A stretch of DNA of 5,366 nucleotides from assembly GCA_009937085.1 (NCBI GenBank), contig JAACDD010000024.1, positions 1-5,366 of the forward strand. Direction: 5' to 3'. Below are positions 1 through 5,366 of this stretch, piece by piece. Below the pieces are notes generated by a model. The model was not told where the DNA came from. It worked only from the letters and a program-made list of their open reading frames with translations, and ran no database searches. Position 1 is the first letter of the stretch. Every line of letters begins with the position of its first letter. Source of the DNA: Bacteroidota bacterium (GTDB lineage Bacteria; Bacteroidota; Bacteroidia; Flavobacteriales; Flavobacteriaceae). Made by a program: the position numbers and the translations under genes.

Positions 1-115
1 ATAAAAAATACTCTTTTCATGTTTGTTTGCTTTAAATTGTTTGTATAAAGTTAGTCAAATTTTAATCATCCTTTTTTCAGATGCGTATGATGGCTTTTTT
101 AGGTATATTTAACCT

Positions 116-580
116 ATGAGACTTACTTACGTATTCGTTTTTTTGTGTTGTCTTAGCTGTACTACTACTTCGAAAAAAGAAGTTACTTCACTATCGTATG
201 ACGAGTTAAAACCCATGCTTTTTCAAAAGGGAAACAAAACCTATGTCGTCAATTTTTGGGCAACATGGTGTGCACCTTGTGTTAAAGAACTCCCCTATTT
301 TGAAGCTATAAACCAAAACGAAAATGTAGACGTCCTTTTGGTAAGCTTAGATTTTCCGAAACATAAAGAAAGTCGGTTGTTACCCTTTATTAAAAAACAC
401 CAGTTGCAATCAAAAGTAGTGCACCTGGATGATACCAACGAAAATTTTTGGATCAATGCCATTGACTCCACTTGGAGCGGCGCCATTCCTGCAACTCTCA
501 TCTATAACCAAAACAAACGTATGTTCTATGAACAGTCTTTTACCAAAGACGAATTAAATCAAATTATCAATACTTTTTAA
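116..580 (+). CDS. TlpA-like thioredoxin-fold lipoprotein
   Basis: A 154-residue protein with a thioredoxin fold, probably a membrane-anchored thiol-disulfide oxidoreductase on the periplasmic side. Residues 1-15 form a short lipoprotein signal: R2, a hydrophobic stretch (3-13), then L-S-C with C15 as the likely lipidated cysteine. This fits the loose Bacteroidetes lipobox, although C11 and C12 make the exact site less certain. The core shows NFWATWCAPC at 46-55, with redox cysteines C52 and C55 in the WCxPC form typical of TlpA/ResA proteins. The cis-proline loop is AIPAT at 123-127 (P125). The protein is short for TlpA-like proteins, being little more than one domain. The ATG at 116 is chosen because it directly yields the signal peptide, and no longer in-frame start is evident; no Shine-Dalgarno is present, as expected in this phylum. 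The next gene starts 10 bases downstream, so the two are probably co-transcribed. Fold and export are well supported; the partner protein is unknown. Confidence 0.88.
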   Translation: MRLTYVFVFLCCLSCTTTSKKEVTSLSYDELKPMLFQKGNKTYVVNFWATWCAPCVKELPYFEAINQNENVDVLLVSLDFPKHKESRLLPFIKKHQLQSKVVHLDDTNENFWINAIDSTWSGAIPATLIYNQNKRMFYEQSFTKDELNQIINTF

Positions 581-590
581 TCCCTAATTC

Positions 591-1181
591 ATGAAAACAA
601 TTCTCATCCTCCTAAGTTCATTTTTTTTAGTTACCCATAATCACGGCTATAAGGTTGGAGACATAGCCACTGACGTTTTACTTTCTAACACCAACGGCGA
701 AATGGTTTCCCTAGCAGATTATACAGACGCCAAAGGCTTTATCGTGATTTTCACCTGTAATACCTGTCCGTATTCTGTTGCTTACGAAGACCGCATCATT
801 GCATTAGACAAAAAATACGCACCAAAGGGCTATCCTGTAATTGCCATAAACCCTAACGATCCTGCAGCAAAAGCGGGAGAATCCTTAAGCGACATGAAAA
901 CACGTGCCGCAGAAAAAGAATTTACGTTTCCCTATTTGCAAGATAAAGGACAACATGTGTATCCAAAATACGGTGCCACAAGAACCCCGCATGTATTCAT
1001 ATTAGAGAAAAACGAAAAGGGTAATGTGGTGCAATATATCGGGGCTATTGATGACAGTTCAAGAAATCCAGAAAAGGTGGAACAACGCTATGTGGAAGAC
1101 GCTGTAGATGCGCTTTTAGCTGGTCAATCACCTAAAGTAACCACCACCAAAGCTATTGGGTGCTCTATTAAAACGTTATAA
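591..1181 (+). CDS. Exported thioredoxin/peroxiredoxin-like family protein (AhpC/TSA type)
   Basis: A 196-residue protein of the redoxin family resembling the PRX-like group. Residues 1 to about 17 are a lysine-led hydrophobic signal sequence without a lipobox cysteine, so a soluble periplasmic location is likely; the cleavage site is not clear. The mature part begins with the usual GYKVGD segment (19-24). FTCNTCPYS at 54-62 holds the active-site pair C56 and C59 followed by P60; relatives I recall more often have CNHCP, so T58 is a variation. YEDRI (65-69) and AINPNDP (85-91) are family landmarks. RTPHVF at 131-136 carries the cis-proline P133, and the C-terminal GCSIK (190-194) contains a third conserved cysteine, C191. 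It lies 10 bases after the TlpA-like lipoprotein gene, suggesting an operon of envelope redox proteins. Its stop codon touches the stop codon of the convergent ychF. Substrate and reaction (disulfide exchange or peroxide reduction) cannot be assigned from sequence. Confidence 0.88.
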   Translation: MKTILILLSSFFLVTHNHGYKVGDIATDVLLSNTNGEMVSLADYTDAKGFIVIFTCNTCPYSVAYEDRIIALDKKYAPKGYPVIAINPNDPAAKAGESLSDMKTRAAEKEFTFPYLQDKGQHVYPKYGATRTPHVFILEKNEKGNVVQYIGAIDDSSRNPEKVEQRYVEDAVDALLAGQSPKVTTTKAIGCSIKTL

Positions 1182-2276
1182 TTACACATTGAATCTAAAG
1201 TGCATGACATCCCCGTCTTTTACGGTGTAGTCTTTGCCTTCCACCTTGGCTTTTCCTGCTTCTTTGGCTTTCTGTTCTGAGCCAAAATGATCGTAATCTG
1301 TATAGGAAATAACTTCCGCACGGATAAAGCCTTTTTCGAAGTCGGTATGAATAACGCCTGCAGCTTGTGGTGCAGAAGCACCTGCAGGAATGGTCCATGC
1401 GCGCACTTCCTTCTCTCCGGCAGTGAAATACGTTTCTAAGTTAAGAAGATTGTACGCTGCACGTATAAGCTTGGCAGCCCCAGGTTCGTCTAAGCCCAAA
1501 TCTTCTAAAAACAATTGGCGCTCTTCGTAGGTTTCCAATTCGTTAATATCGGCTTCTGTGGCAACGGCCAGTACCAATACTTCAGCATTTTCAGCAGCTA
1601 CAGCGTTTTGTATCTTGGTAACATAGTCATTTCCAGTTGCAGCAGCGCTCTCGTCAACATTACACACATACATCACAGGTTTATCTGTAATCAATTGTAA
1701 AGGCGATACAAATGCGAAACGATCGTCTTCTGAAATTTCAATAGCACGCACCGAGTTGGCGGCTTCAAGTCCATTTTGCAATACTTCCAAAACGGAAAGT
1801 TCTTTTTGTGCCTCTTTGTTTCCTGTTCTAGCGGCTCGTTTTACCTTTTCAAGGCGCTTTTCTACCGCTTCCAAGTCTTTGAGTTGCAATTCGATGTCAA
1901 TCGTTTCTTTATCGCGTATAGGGTCTATAGAGTTGTCAACATGCACAATATTATCGTTATCGAAACAGCGTAATACGTGAATAATTGCGTCGGTTTCTCT
2001 AATATTTGCCAAAAACTGATTGCCTAGTCCTTCGCCTTTGCTTGCCCCTTTTACCAAACCTGCAATATCCACGATTTCTACTGTAGCGGGTATGACTTTT
2101 TCAGGGTTTACAAGTTCTTCTAATCGATTTAACCGTGAGTCAGGAACGTTTACCACACCAATATTGGGCTCTATGGTACAAAAAGGAAAATTAGCACTTT
2201 GTGCCTTTGCACTTGATAAACAATTAAAAAGTGTGGATTTGCCTACGTTGGGTAAGCCTACAATACCTGCTTTCAT
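1182..2276 (-). CDS. ychF: Ribosome-associated redox-responsive ATPase YchF (OLA1/Obg family)
   Basis: A full-length 364-residue YchF, close to the usual family length of about 363. The G1/P-loop is GLPNVGKST (7-15). The switch II/G3 motif is DIAGL (70-74), with leucine at the position where classical GTPases carry the catalytic glutamine, the mark of the HAS-NTPase group. The G4 position reads NVDE (206-209) instead of NKxD, in line with the family preferring ATP over GTP. A charged helical, probably coiled-coil insertion spans about 128-175, and the C-terminal TGS domain covers about 280-364, ending in MHFRFNV. Family knowledge: YchF binds ribosomes and is linked to translation control and to negative regulation of oxidative-stress defence. 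It is the second gene of an operon; its ATG follows the ferredoxin stop codon after a single base, so translational coupling is likely. At its 3' end it directly abuts the convergent thioredoxin-fold gene. Identification is secure. Confidence 0.98.
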   Translation of the reverse strand: MKAGIVGLPNVGKSTLFNCLSSAKAQSANFPFCTIEPNIGVVNVPDSRLNRLEELVNPEKVIPATVEIVDIAGLVKGASKGEGLGNQFLANIRETDAIIHVLRCFDNDNIVHVDNSIDPIRDKETIDIELQLKDLEAVEKRLEKVKRAARTGNKEAQKELSVLEVLQNGLEAANSVRAIEISEDDRFAFVSPLQLITDKPVMYVCNVDESAAATGNDYVTKIQNAVAAENAEVLVLAVATEADINELETYEERQLFLEDLGLDEPGAAKLIRAAYNLLNLETYFTAGEKEVRAWTIPAGASAPQAAGVIHTDFEKGFIRAEVISYTDYDHFGSEQKAKEAGKAKVEGKDYTVKDGDVMHFRFNV

Positions 2277-2277
2277 A

Positions 2278-2628
2278 TTATTCGGGGTGCATAAAGCGTT
2301 GCTTACCTAAAAGCACTTCTTCTGTTTCCTCGTGATCTTCATCGGGAACACAGCAGTCCACAGGACAAACGGCAGCACATTGTGGCTCGTCGTGAAACCC
2401 TTTACACTCGGTACACTTATCTGGAACAATAAAATATACCTCATCTGAAATAGGCTCTTGCATGATATCTGCATCAACAGCATTTCCGTTGGGCAAAACA
2501 ACATCGCCGCTTAACGAGGTACCGTCTGCGTATTTCCAATCAAAAGCACCTTCGTAAATAGCGGTGTTTGGGCACTCTGGTTCACATGCGCCACAATTAA
2601 TACATTCATCAGTTATGATAATAGCCAT
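2278..2628 (-). CDS. Alvin-type 2[4Fe-4S] ferredoxin
   Basis: A 116-residue cytoplasmic electron-transfer protein. Cluster one is bound by C9, C12, C15 and C19 (CxxCxxCxxxCP, with P20). The second motif is C72-x2-C75-x8-C84-x3-C88-P89; the eight-residue gap between its second and third cysteines is the hallmark of Allochromatium-type (Alvin) ferredoxins, which have very low redox potentials. Extra cysteines C92 and C93 follow. Between the motifs is an insertion of about 50 residues (21-71) containing an aromatic FDWKY segment; this makes the protein longer than typical bacterial 8Fe ferredoxins, although I recall similar versions in other Flavobacteria. The C-terminus is acidic (DEDHEETEE at 96-104). 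It is the first gene of the ferredoxin-ychF operon and is transcribed away from the LuxC-like reductase. The ATG at 2628 begins MAIIITDECI, the normal N-terminus for this family. Cluster binding is confidently predicted; redox partners are unknown. Confidence 0.95.
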   Translation of the reverse strand: MAIIITDECINCGACEPECPNTAIYEGAFDWKYADGTSLSGDVVLPNGNAVDADIMQEPISDEVYFIVPDKCTECKGFHDEPQCAAVCPVDCCVPDEDHEETEEVLLGKQRFMHPE

Positions 2629-2638
2629 AGCAATTCTT

Positions 2639-2646
2639 TAACTTTG
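2639..2646 (+). promoter_or_regulatory. Probable -7 element for the LuxC-like reductase gene
   Basis: TAACTTTG on the plus strand exactly fits the Bacteroidetes -7 consensus TAnnTTTG and lies 33 bases before the reductase ATG at 2680. It is the left half of the perfect palindrome whose right half serves the minus strand. The -33 position would fall inside the first codons of the ferredoxin gene; the sequence there (TTATG, 2613-2617) is a poor match to TTTG, so this side is expected to be the weaker promoter. Confidence 0.55.
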
Positions 2647-2654
2647 CAAAGTTA
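2639..2654. repeat. Perfect 16-base palindrome in the divergent promoter
   Basis: TAACTTTGCAAAGTTA reads the same on both strands without a mismatch or spacer. Each half is a full TAnnTTTG -7 element, so the two outward-facing promoters overlap nose to nose at this site. It could equally act as a dimer-binding operator. The symmetry stops exactly at the ends: the flanking bases (T at 2638, G at 2655) do not pair. Confidence 0.85.
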
Positions 2655-2679
2655 GTGCATAAGCACACTACGGCAAAAT

Positions 2680-3714
2680 ATGAATTCACACCAAAATACG
2701 ATTACTGCTTTCACAGCATTAGGTCAACTTTTTCGAGATTACAGCAACCATACAAACGAAAGCAATGTAGATATTGAAAAACTTGATAATGCATTAGTTA
2801 GCGCATCCAGTCGAAACAAATGGTTTACAAAAGAAAACCTTGATTTTTGCATCCGTACATGGGGGAATACGCTTACTGAATCTAATGTTTCGGCATGGCT
2901 AAACGCCTATCCAGCCCAACATACCACACAGCGATTAGGCTTGGTGTTGGCAGGAAACATTCCACTTGTAGGGCTTCACGATGTACTTAGCGGCTTGGCT
3001 TCGGGGTACAGTATTGAACTAAAATCTTCCAGTAATGATAATATATTGCTGCCGTTTGTGATTGGTTTTTTGACCGAGACACAACCCGAGTGGCGTGATA
3101 AAATTCATTTTACAGATGGTAAATTGGAAAAATTTGATCGTGTAATTGCCACGGGGAGTACCAATACGGCCCGTTATTTTGAGTATTATTTTAGAAATGT
3201 TCCGCACATTGTGCGAAAAACACGAAATGGTGTAGCCGTTCTTGATGGTACTGAAACTCCAGAAGAGCTCACTGCACTTTGTGTTGATATCATGCAATAC
3301 TTTGGATTGGGCTGCCGAAGCGTTTCCCATTTGATGGTGCCTAAAGGTTACGATTTTAACGATTTATTTTTAGCTTTATACGAATATCGAGCGCTTATTC
3401 ATCACAATGCCTATGCCAATAATTACGACTACAATAAAGCCGTTTATTTGATGCAACAATTGGATTTGTTAGAGAATGGATTTGTCATGCTAAAAAAAGA
3501 TAGTGGTCTAAACTCCCCTATTGCTTGCATACATTACAGTACCTACAAAACCATAAAAGAGGCCGAAAAATCAATCGAGTCACAACGAGAACAAATTCAA
3601 TGTGTGGTGAGTTCGTGCTTAAAAAACTCCTTAACATTTGGACAAACCCAACATCCAAAGCTCACCGATTATGCCGATCATGTAGACACCATGGCGTTTT
3701 TGTTGAAAAAGTAA
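2680..3714 (+). CDS. LuxC-family acyl-CoA reductase (aldehyde dehydrogenase superfamily)
   Basis: A 344-residue cytoplasmic protein of the LuxC/acyl-CoA reductase family, predicted to make a fatty aldehyde from an activated acyl group with NADPH through a cysteine thioester. The cofactor-binding part shows LGLVLAGNIPLVGLHD (86-101) and VIATGSTNTARYF (155-167), the latter carrying the GS of ALDH-like Rossmann domains. HIVRKTRNGVAVLDG (176-190) is a family landmark, and YFGLGCRSVSHL (207-218) contains C212, the expected catalytic cysteine. It is shorter than luminous-bacterial LuxC (about 480 residues). No luxD, luxE, luxA or luxB is present, so light production is not the role. The gene diverges from the ferredoxin gene and is followed after 62 bases by serC. 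The ATG at 2680 is the first in-frame start after the promoter-like element. Family is confident; the physiological substrate is unknown. Confidence 0.88.
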   Translation: MNSHQNTITAFTALGQLFRDYSNHTNESNVDIEKLDNALVSASSRNKWFTKENLDFCIRTWGNTLTESNVSAWLNAYPAQHTTQRLGLVLAGNIPLVGLHDVLSGLASGYSIELKSSSNDNILLPFVIGFLTETQPEWRDKIHFTDGKLEKFDRVIATGSTNTARYFEYYFRNVPHIVRKTRNGVAVLDGTETPEELTALCVDIMQYFGLGCRSVSHLMVPKGYDFNDLFLALYEYRALIHHNAYANNYDYNKAVYLMQQLDLLENGFVMLKKDSGLNSPIACIHYSTYKTIKEAEKSIESQREQIQCVVSSCLKNSLTFGQTQHPKLTDYADHVDTMAFLLKK

Positions 3715-3755
3715 CACAAATTACTGTGCGTAACCGCATCGGATTTTGTTACTTT
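3708..3755 (+). promoter_or_regulatory. Inverted repeat spanning the reductase stop codon and serC promoter
   Basis: AAAGTAACA (3708-3716) pairs perfectly with TGTTACTTT (3747-3755). The stem can be lengthened past a bulged C3717 by AAA (3718-3720) with TTT (3744-3746). An inner hairpin TGCG-TAAC-CGCA (3727-3738) lies in the loop. The left arm contains the stop codon of the reductase gene and the right arm overlaps the predicted serC -7 element. There is no T-run after the stem, so it does not look like a classical intrinsic terminator; an operator or RNA structure controlling read-through into serC is possible. The repeat is real; its function is inferred. Confidence 0.4.
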
Positions 3756-3756
3756 G
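3749..3756 (+). promoter_or_regulatory. Candidate -7 element for serC-serA
   Basis: TTACTTTG matches TAnnTTTG at seven of eight positions (T for A at the second) and lies 20 bases before the serC ATG. Twenty bases upstream is TGTG (3725-3728), a weak version of the -33 TTTG. The reductase-serC gap is 62 bases, large enough for a separate promoter, unlike the 7-base serC-serA gap. Read-through from the reductase gene is the alternative. Confidence 0.4.
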
Positions 3757-3776
3757 CGTCTTAAATTTTAATATTT

Positions 3777-4841
3777 ATGAAAAAGCACAACTTTAGTGCT
3801 GGACCTTGTATCCTTCCGCAAGAAGTCATGCAAAAAGCCGCAGAAGCGGTGGTTGAACTCGACAATTCTGGGTTATCACTTATCGAAATCTCACACCGTA
3901 GTCCTGCGTTTATTGATATTATGGAACGTGCTACTTCGTTGGCCCTTGAGCTTTTAGGGCTTCAAGACAAAGGCTACAAAGCCATGTTTTTACAAGGTGG
4001 TGCAAGTTTGCAGTTTATCGCTACAGCGTATAATTTATTAGAAAACAAAGCGGGATATTGCAATACCGGGACATGGTCAACAAAAGCCATTAAGGAAGCA
4101 AAATTATTGGGAGATGTTGTAGAAGTATCCTCTTCAAAAGAAACCAACTTCAATTACATTCCAAAAGGATATGATATCCCCAAAGGTCTTGATTACCTTC
4201 ACATTACTACTAACAACACTATTTTTGGAACGCAATACAAAGCTTTACCCGAAACAGATGCGGTTTTAGTTTCAGATTCATCATCTGATATTTTTTCACG
4301 TGAATTGGATTTTAGCAAATTCGGTATTTTATACGCGGGTGCCCAAAAGAATATGGGTCCTGCTGGAACTACACTTGTAGTAGTAAAAGAAGATGTACTC
4401 GGAAAGGTTTCGCATCAAATTCCTTCTATGTTGGATTATAAAATCCATGCAGATAAAGAAAGCATGTTTAACACACCTCCCGTATTTCCGGTTTACACTT
4501 CAATGCTTAATTTGGAGTGGCTGAAAAACAAAGGTGGTGTTGCCGCTATTGAAAAAGAAAACGATGCCAAAGCAGCACTTATGTACGGCGAAATTGACCG
4601 CAATCCCCTATTTGATGGATTTGCCGCCACTGAAGACCGTAGCACAATGAACGCTACGTTTACGCTGAACACTCCAGAACTTAAAGATCATTTTGAGGCC
4701 ATGGCAAAAGAAGCTGGACTAAACGGTATTAATGGTCACCGCTCTGTTGGGGGTTACCGCGCATCGATGTACAACGCACTTCCTATTGAGTCCGTGCAAG
4801 TATTGGTAGATGTAATGAAAACATTAGAACAAAAAGCATAA
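3777..4841 (+). CDS. serC: Phosphoserine aminotransferase
   Basis: A 354-residue PLP enzyme that converts 3-phosphohydroxypyruvate and glutamate to O-phosphoserine and 2-oxoglutarate, the second step of serine synthesis; relatives can also serve pyridoxine synthesis. The N-terminus HNFSAGPCILP (4-14) is the family signature. SHRSP (39-43) holds the substrate-binding arginine R41. QGGAS (73-77) is the phosphate-cup glycine motif, in the GGAS form instead of the GGAR of E. coli. TGTWS (97-101) carries the PLP-stacking W100. VSDSSSDIFSR (165-175) contains D167, which pairs with the pyridine nitrogen. GAQKNMGPAG (188-197) contains K191, the Schiff-base lysine. GHRSVGGYRASMYNA (320-334) is the C-terminal substrate motif. 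Length is close to the roughly 360 residues usual for the family. The start at 3777 gives the canonical N-terminus and is preceded by A/T-rich sequence with no Shine-Dalgarno. serA follows after seven bases. Confidence 0.98.
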   Translation: MKKHNFSAGPCILPQEVMQKAAEAVVELDNSGLSLIEISHRSPAFIDIMERATSLALELLGLQDKGYKAMFLQGGASLQFIATAYNLLENKAGYCNTGTWSTKAIKEAKLLGDVVEVSSSKETNFNYIPKGYDIPKGLDYLHITTNNTIFGTQYKALPETDAVLVSDSSSDIFSRELDFSKFGILYAGAQKNMGPAGTTLVVVKEDVLGKVSHQIPSMLDYKIHADKESMFNTPPVFPVYTSMLNLEWLKNKGGVAAIEKENDAKAALMYGEIDRNPLFDGFAATEDRSTMNATFTLNTPELKDHFEAMAKEAGLNGINGHRSVGGYRASMYNALPIESVQVLVDVMKTLEQKA

Positions 4842-4848
4842 TTCACAT

Positions 4849-5366
4849 ATGAATATTCACGCAAATGACGGCGTATCGCAATCAGGTATTGATGCATTAA
4901 CGCAAGCAGGTTTCACAGTAACCACTACCAATGTAGCACAAGAACAACTTGTTGCTTACATCAATGAAAATAACATTACTGGCTTGTTGGTGCGTAGCGC
5001 CACAACAGCACGCAAAGAATTAATAGACGCATGCCCTGGCTTAAAGCTTATTGGTCGTGGTGGTGTTGGTATGGATAATATTGATGTTGATTATGCGCGT
5101 GAAAAAGGTTTACACGTTATCAACACACCTGCAGCTTCGTCTTCTTCTGTTGCAGAGTTGGTCTTTGCGCATTTATTTGGTGCGGTACGCTTTTTATACG
5201 ATGCAAACCGCAATATGCCACTTGATGGTGAAACCAAATTTAAAGTACTCAAGAAAGCCTATGCCGGTGGTATTGAGCTACGTGGTAAAACACTAGGAGT
5301 TGTTGGATTTGGTCGTATTGGCCAAGCAACAGCAAAAATCGCACTTGGATTAGGAATGGATGTTGC
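4849..5366 (+). CDS. serA: D-3-phosphoglycerate dehydrogenase, 5' part (cut by window edge)
   Basis: An open frame starting at the ATG at 4849, seven bases after the serC stop, runs off the window end after 172 complete codons. It encodes the N-terminal part of a D-isomer-specific 2-hydroxyacid dehydrogenase, which oxidises 3-phosphoglycerate to 3-phosphohydroxypyruvate with NAD, the first step of serine synthesis. The start MNIHANDGVSQSGIDAL suits the family. Visible landmarks are LLVRSATT (46-53), LIGRGGVGMDNIDV (67-80) and VINTPAASSSSVAEL (90-104), which form the substrate domain. LGVVGFGRIGQ (149-159) is the NAD-binding GxGxxG motif (G153, G155, G158). The catalytic Arg, Glu and His lie beyond the window, so completeness and the presence of a regulatory ACT domain cannot be judged. 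Placement directly behind serC strongly supports SerA over other family members. Confidence 0.95.
   Translation, partial: MNIHANDGVSQSGIDALTQAGFTVTTTNVAQEQLVAYINENNITGLLVRSATTARKELIDACPGLKLIGRGGVGMDNIDVDYAREKGLHVINTPAASSSSVAELVFAHLFGAVRFLYDANRNMPLDGETKFKVLKKAYAGGIELRGKTLGVVGFGRIGQATAKIALGLGMDV

Larger units (their letters stand above)
2639..2677 (-). promoter_or_regulatory. Bacteroidetes-type promoter for the ferredoxin-ychF operon
   Basis: Read on the minus strand, TTTG (2677-2674) is followed by a 19-base spacer and then TAACTTTG (2654-2647). This matches the Bacteroidetes primary-sigma consensus of TTTG at -33 and TAnnTTTG at -7 with typical spacing. Note that the minus-strand -7 octamer occupies 2647-2654, with the remaining palindrome half (2639-2646) lying downstream of it. 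Transcription would be expected to start a few bases past the octamer, inside or just beyond the second half, leaving a leader of roughly 10-15 bases before the ATG at 2628. The spacer contains a small dyad (2653-2670) that could bind a regulator. Assignment is by motif only. Confidence 0.72.

Noticed and set aside
47..55. AAAGTTAGT, identical to bases 2648-2656 in the divergent promoter
   Set aside because: A nine-base match in AT-rich sequence. At the left site no TAnnTTTG or TTTG at suitable spacing accompanies it on either strand, so a shared regulatory element is not supported.
64..101. Possible terminator of an upstream gene (short CATC/GATG pairings before a T-run at 95-101)
   Set aside because: The stems are only four pairs long with mismatches on both sides, which is too weak to call.
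81..119. Tiny open frame of 12 codons whose TGA overlaps the ATG of the TlpA-like gene (ATGA)
   Set aside because: Too short to support as a peptide, and an overlap of this kind is common by chance. It contains no run of regulatory codons that would suggest an attenuator.
1515..2310. Several plus-strand open frames of 61-96 codons (1515-1700, 1756-1980, 1776-1973, 2020-2310)
   Set aside because: They are antisense to ychF and the ferredoxin end, which are unambiguous conserved genes. Their translations show no domain or sensible composition.
3019..3330. Minus-strand open frame of 103 codons
   Set aside because: It is entirely antisense to the acyl-CoA reductase and has no recognisable motif; it is a frame shadow.
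2680..3714. Part of a bioluminescence (lux) operon, suggested by the LuxC-like protein
   Set aside because: No luciferase, acyl-transferase or synthetase genes are present, and the neighbours are serine biosynthesis and housekeeping genes.
3525..3764. Plus-strand open frame of 79 codons crossing the reductase stop and the serC promoter region
   Set aside because: It is mostly a shifted frame of the reductase gene, rich in Arg and Cys with no family resemblance.
5051..5296. Plus-strand open frame of 81 codons near the right edge
   Set aside because: It is a shifted frame inside serA, whose true frame begins at 4849 and runs off the window with clear conserved motifs.

Overview
The window is an ordinary chromosomal segment from a member of the Bacteroidetes, most likely a marine or soil Flavobacteriaceae. 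The reasons are an AT-rich base composition, start codons preceded by A/T-rich sequence with no Shine-Dalgarno match, Bacteroidetes-type promoter motifs (TAnnTTTG, with TTTG 19 bases upstream on one strand), and a gene order (ychF, ferredoxin, acyl-CoA reductase, serC, serA) that I recall from flavobacterial genomes. No mobile element, CRISPR array, tRNA or rRNA was seen, and there is no sign of recent transfer.

Layout. Bases 1-115 hold no supportable gene and no convincing promoter; they are the leader of the first gene. At 116-1181 (+) lie two closely spaced thioredoxin-fold genes. The first is a TlpA-like lipoprotein with WCAPC. The second is an exported peroxiredoxin-like protein with CNTC. 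At 1182-2628 (-) is a two-gene operon, ferredoxin then ychF, separated by one base. The ychF stop codon directly abuts the stop codon of the second thioredoxin-fold gene. Bases 2629-2679 form a 51-base divergent promoter region whose core is a perfect 16-base palindrome, able to supply a -7 element to each strand. At 2680-3714 (+) is a LuxC-family acyl-CoA reductase. At 3777-4841 is serC, and from 4849 to the window edge is the 5' part of serA. serA starts seven bases after serC ends.

How the genes fit together. SerA and SerC catalyse the first two steps of serine synthesis from 3-phosphoglycerate, and they sit in the usual operon. The two thioredoxin-fold proteins look like envelope redox proteins. 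YchF is a translation-associated ATPase and the ferredoxin is an Alvin-type 2[4Fe-4S] electron carrier; their partnership and the substrate of the LuxC-like reductase cannot be read from sequence. I see no new defence, mobile or biosynthetic system here. The points most worth a second look are the shared palindromic promoter, the possible near-leaderless ferredoxin-ychF transcript, the inverted repeat in front of serC, and the unexplained reductase beside the serine genes.
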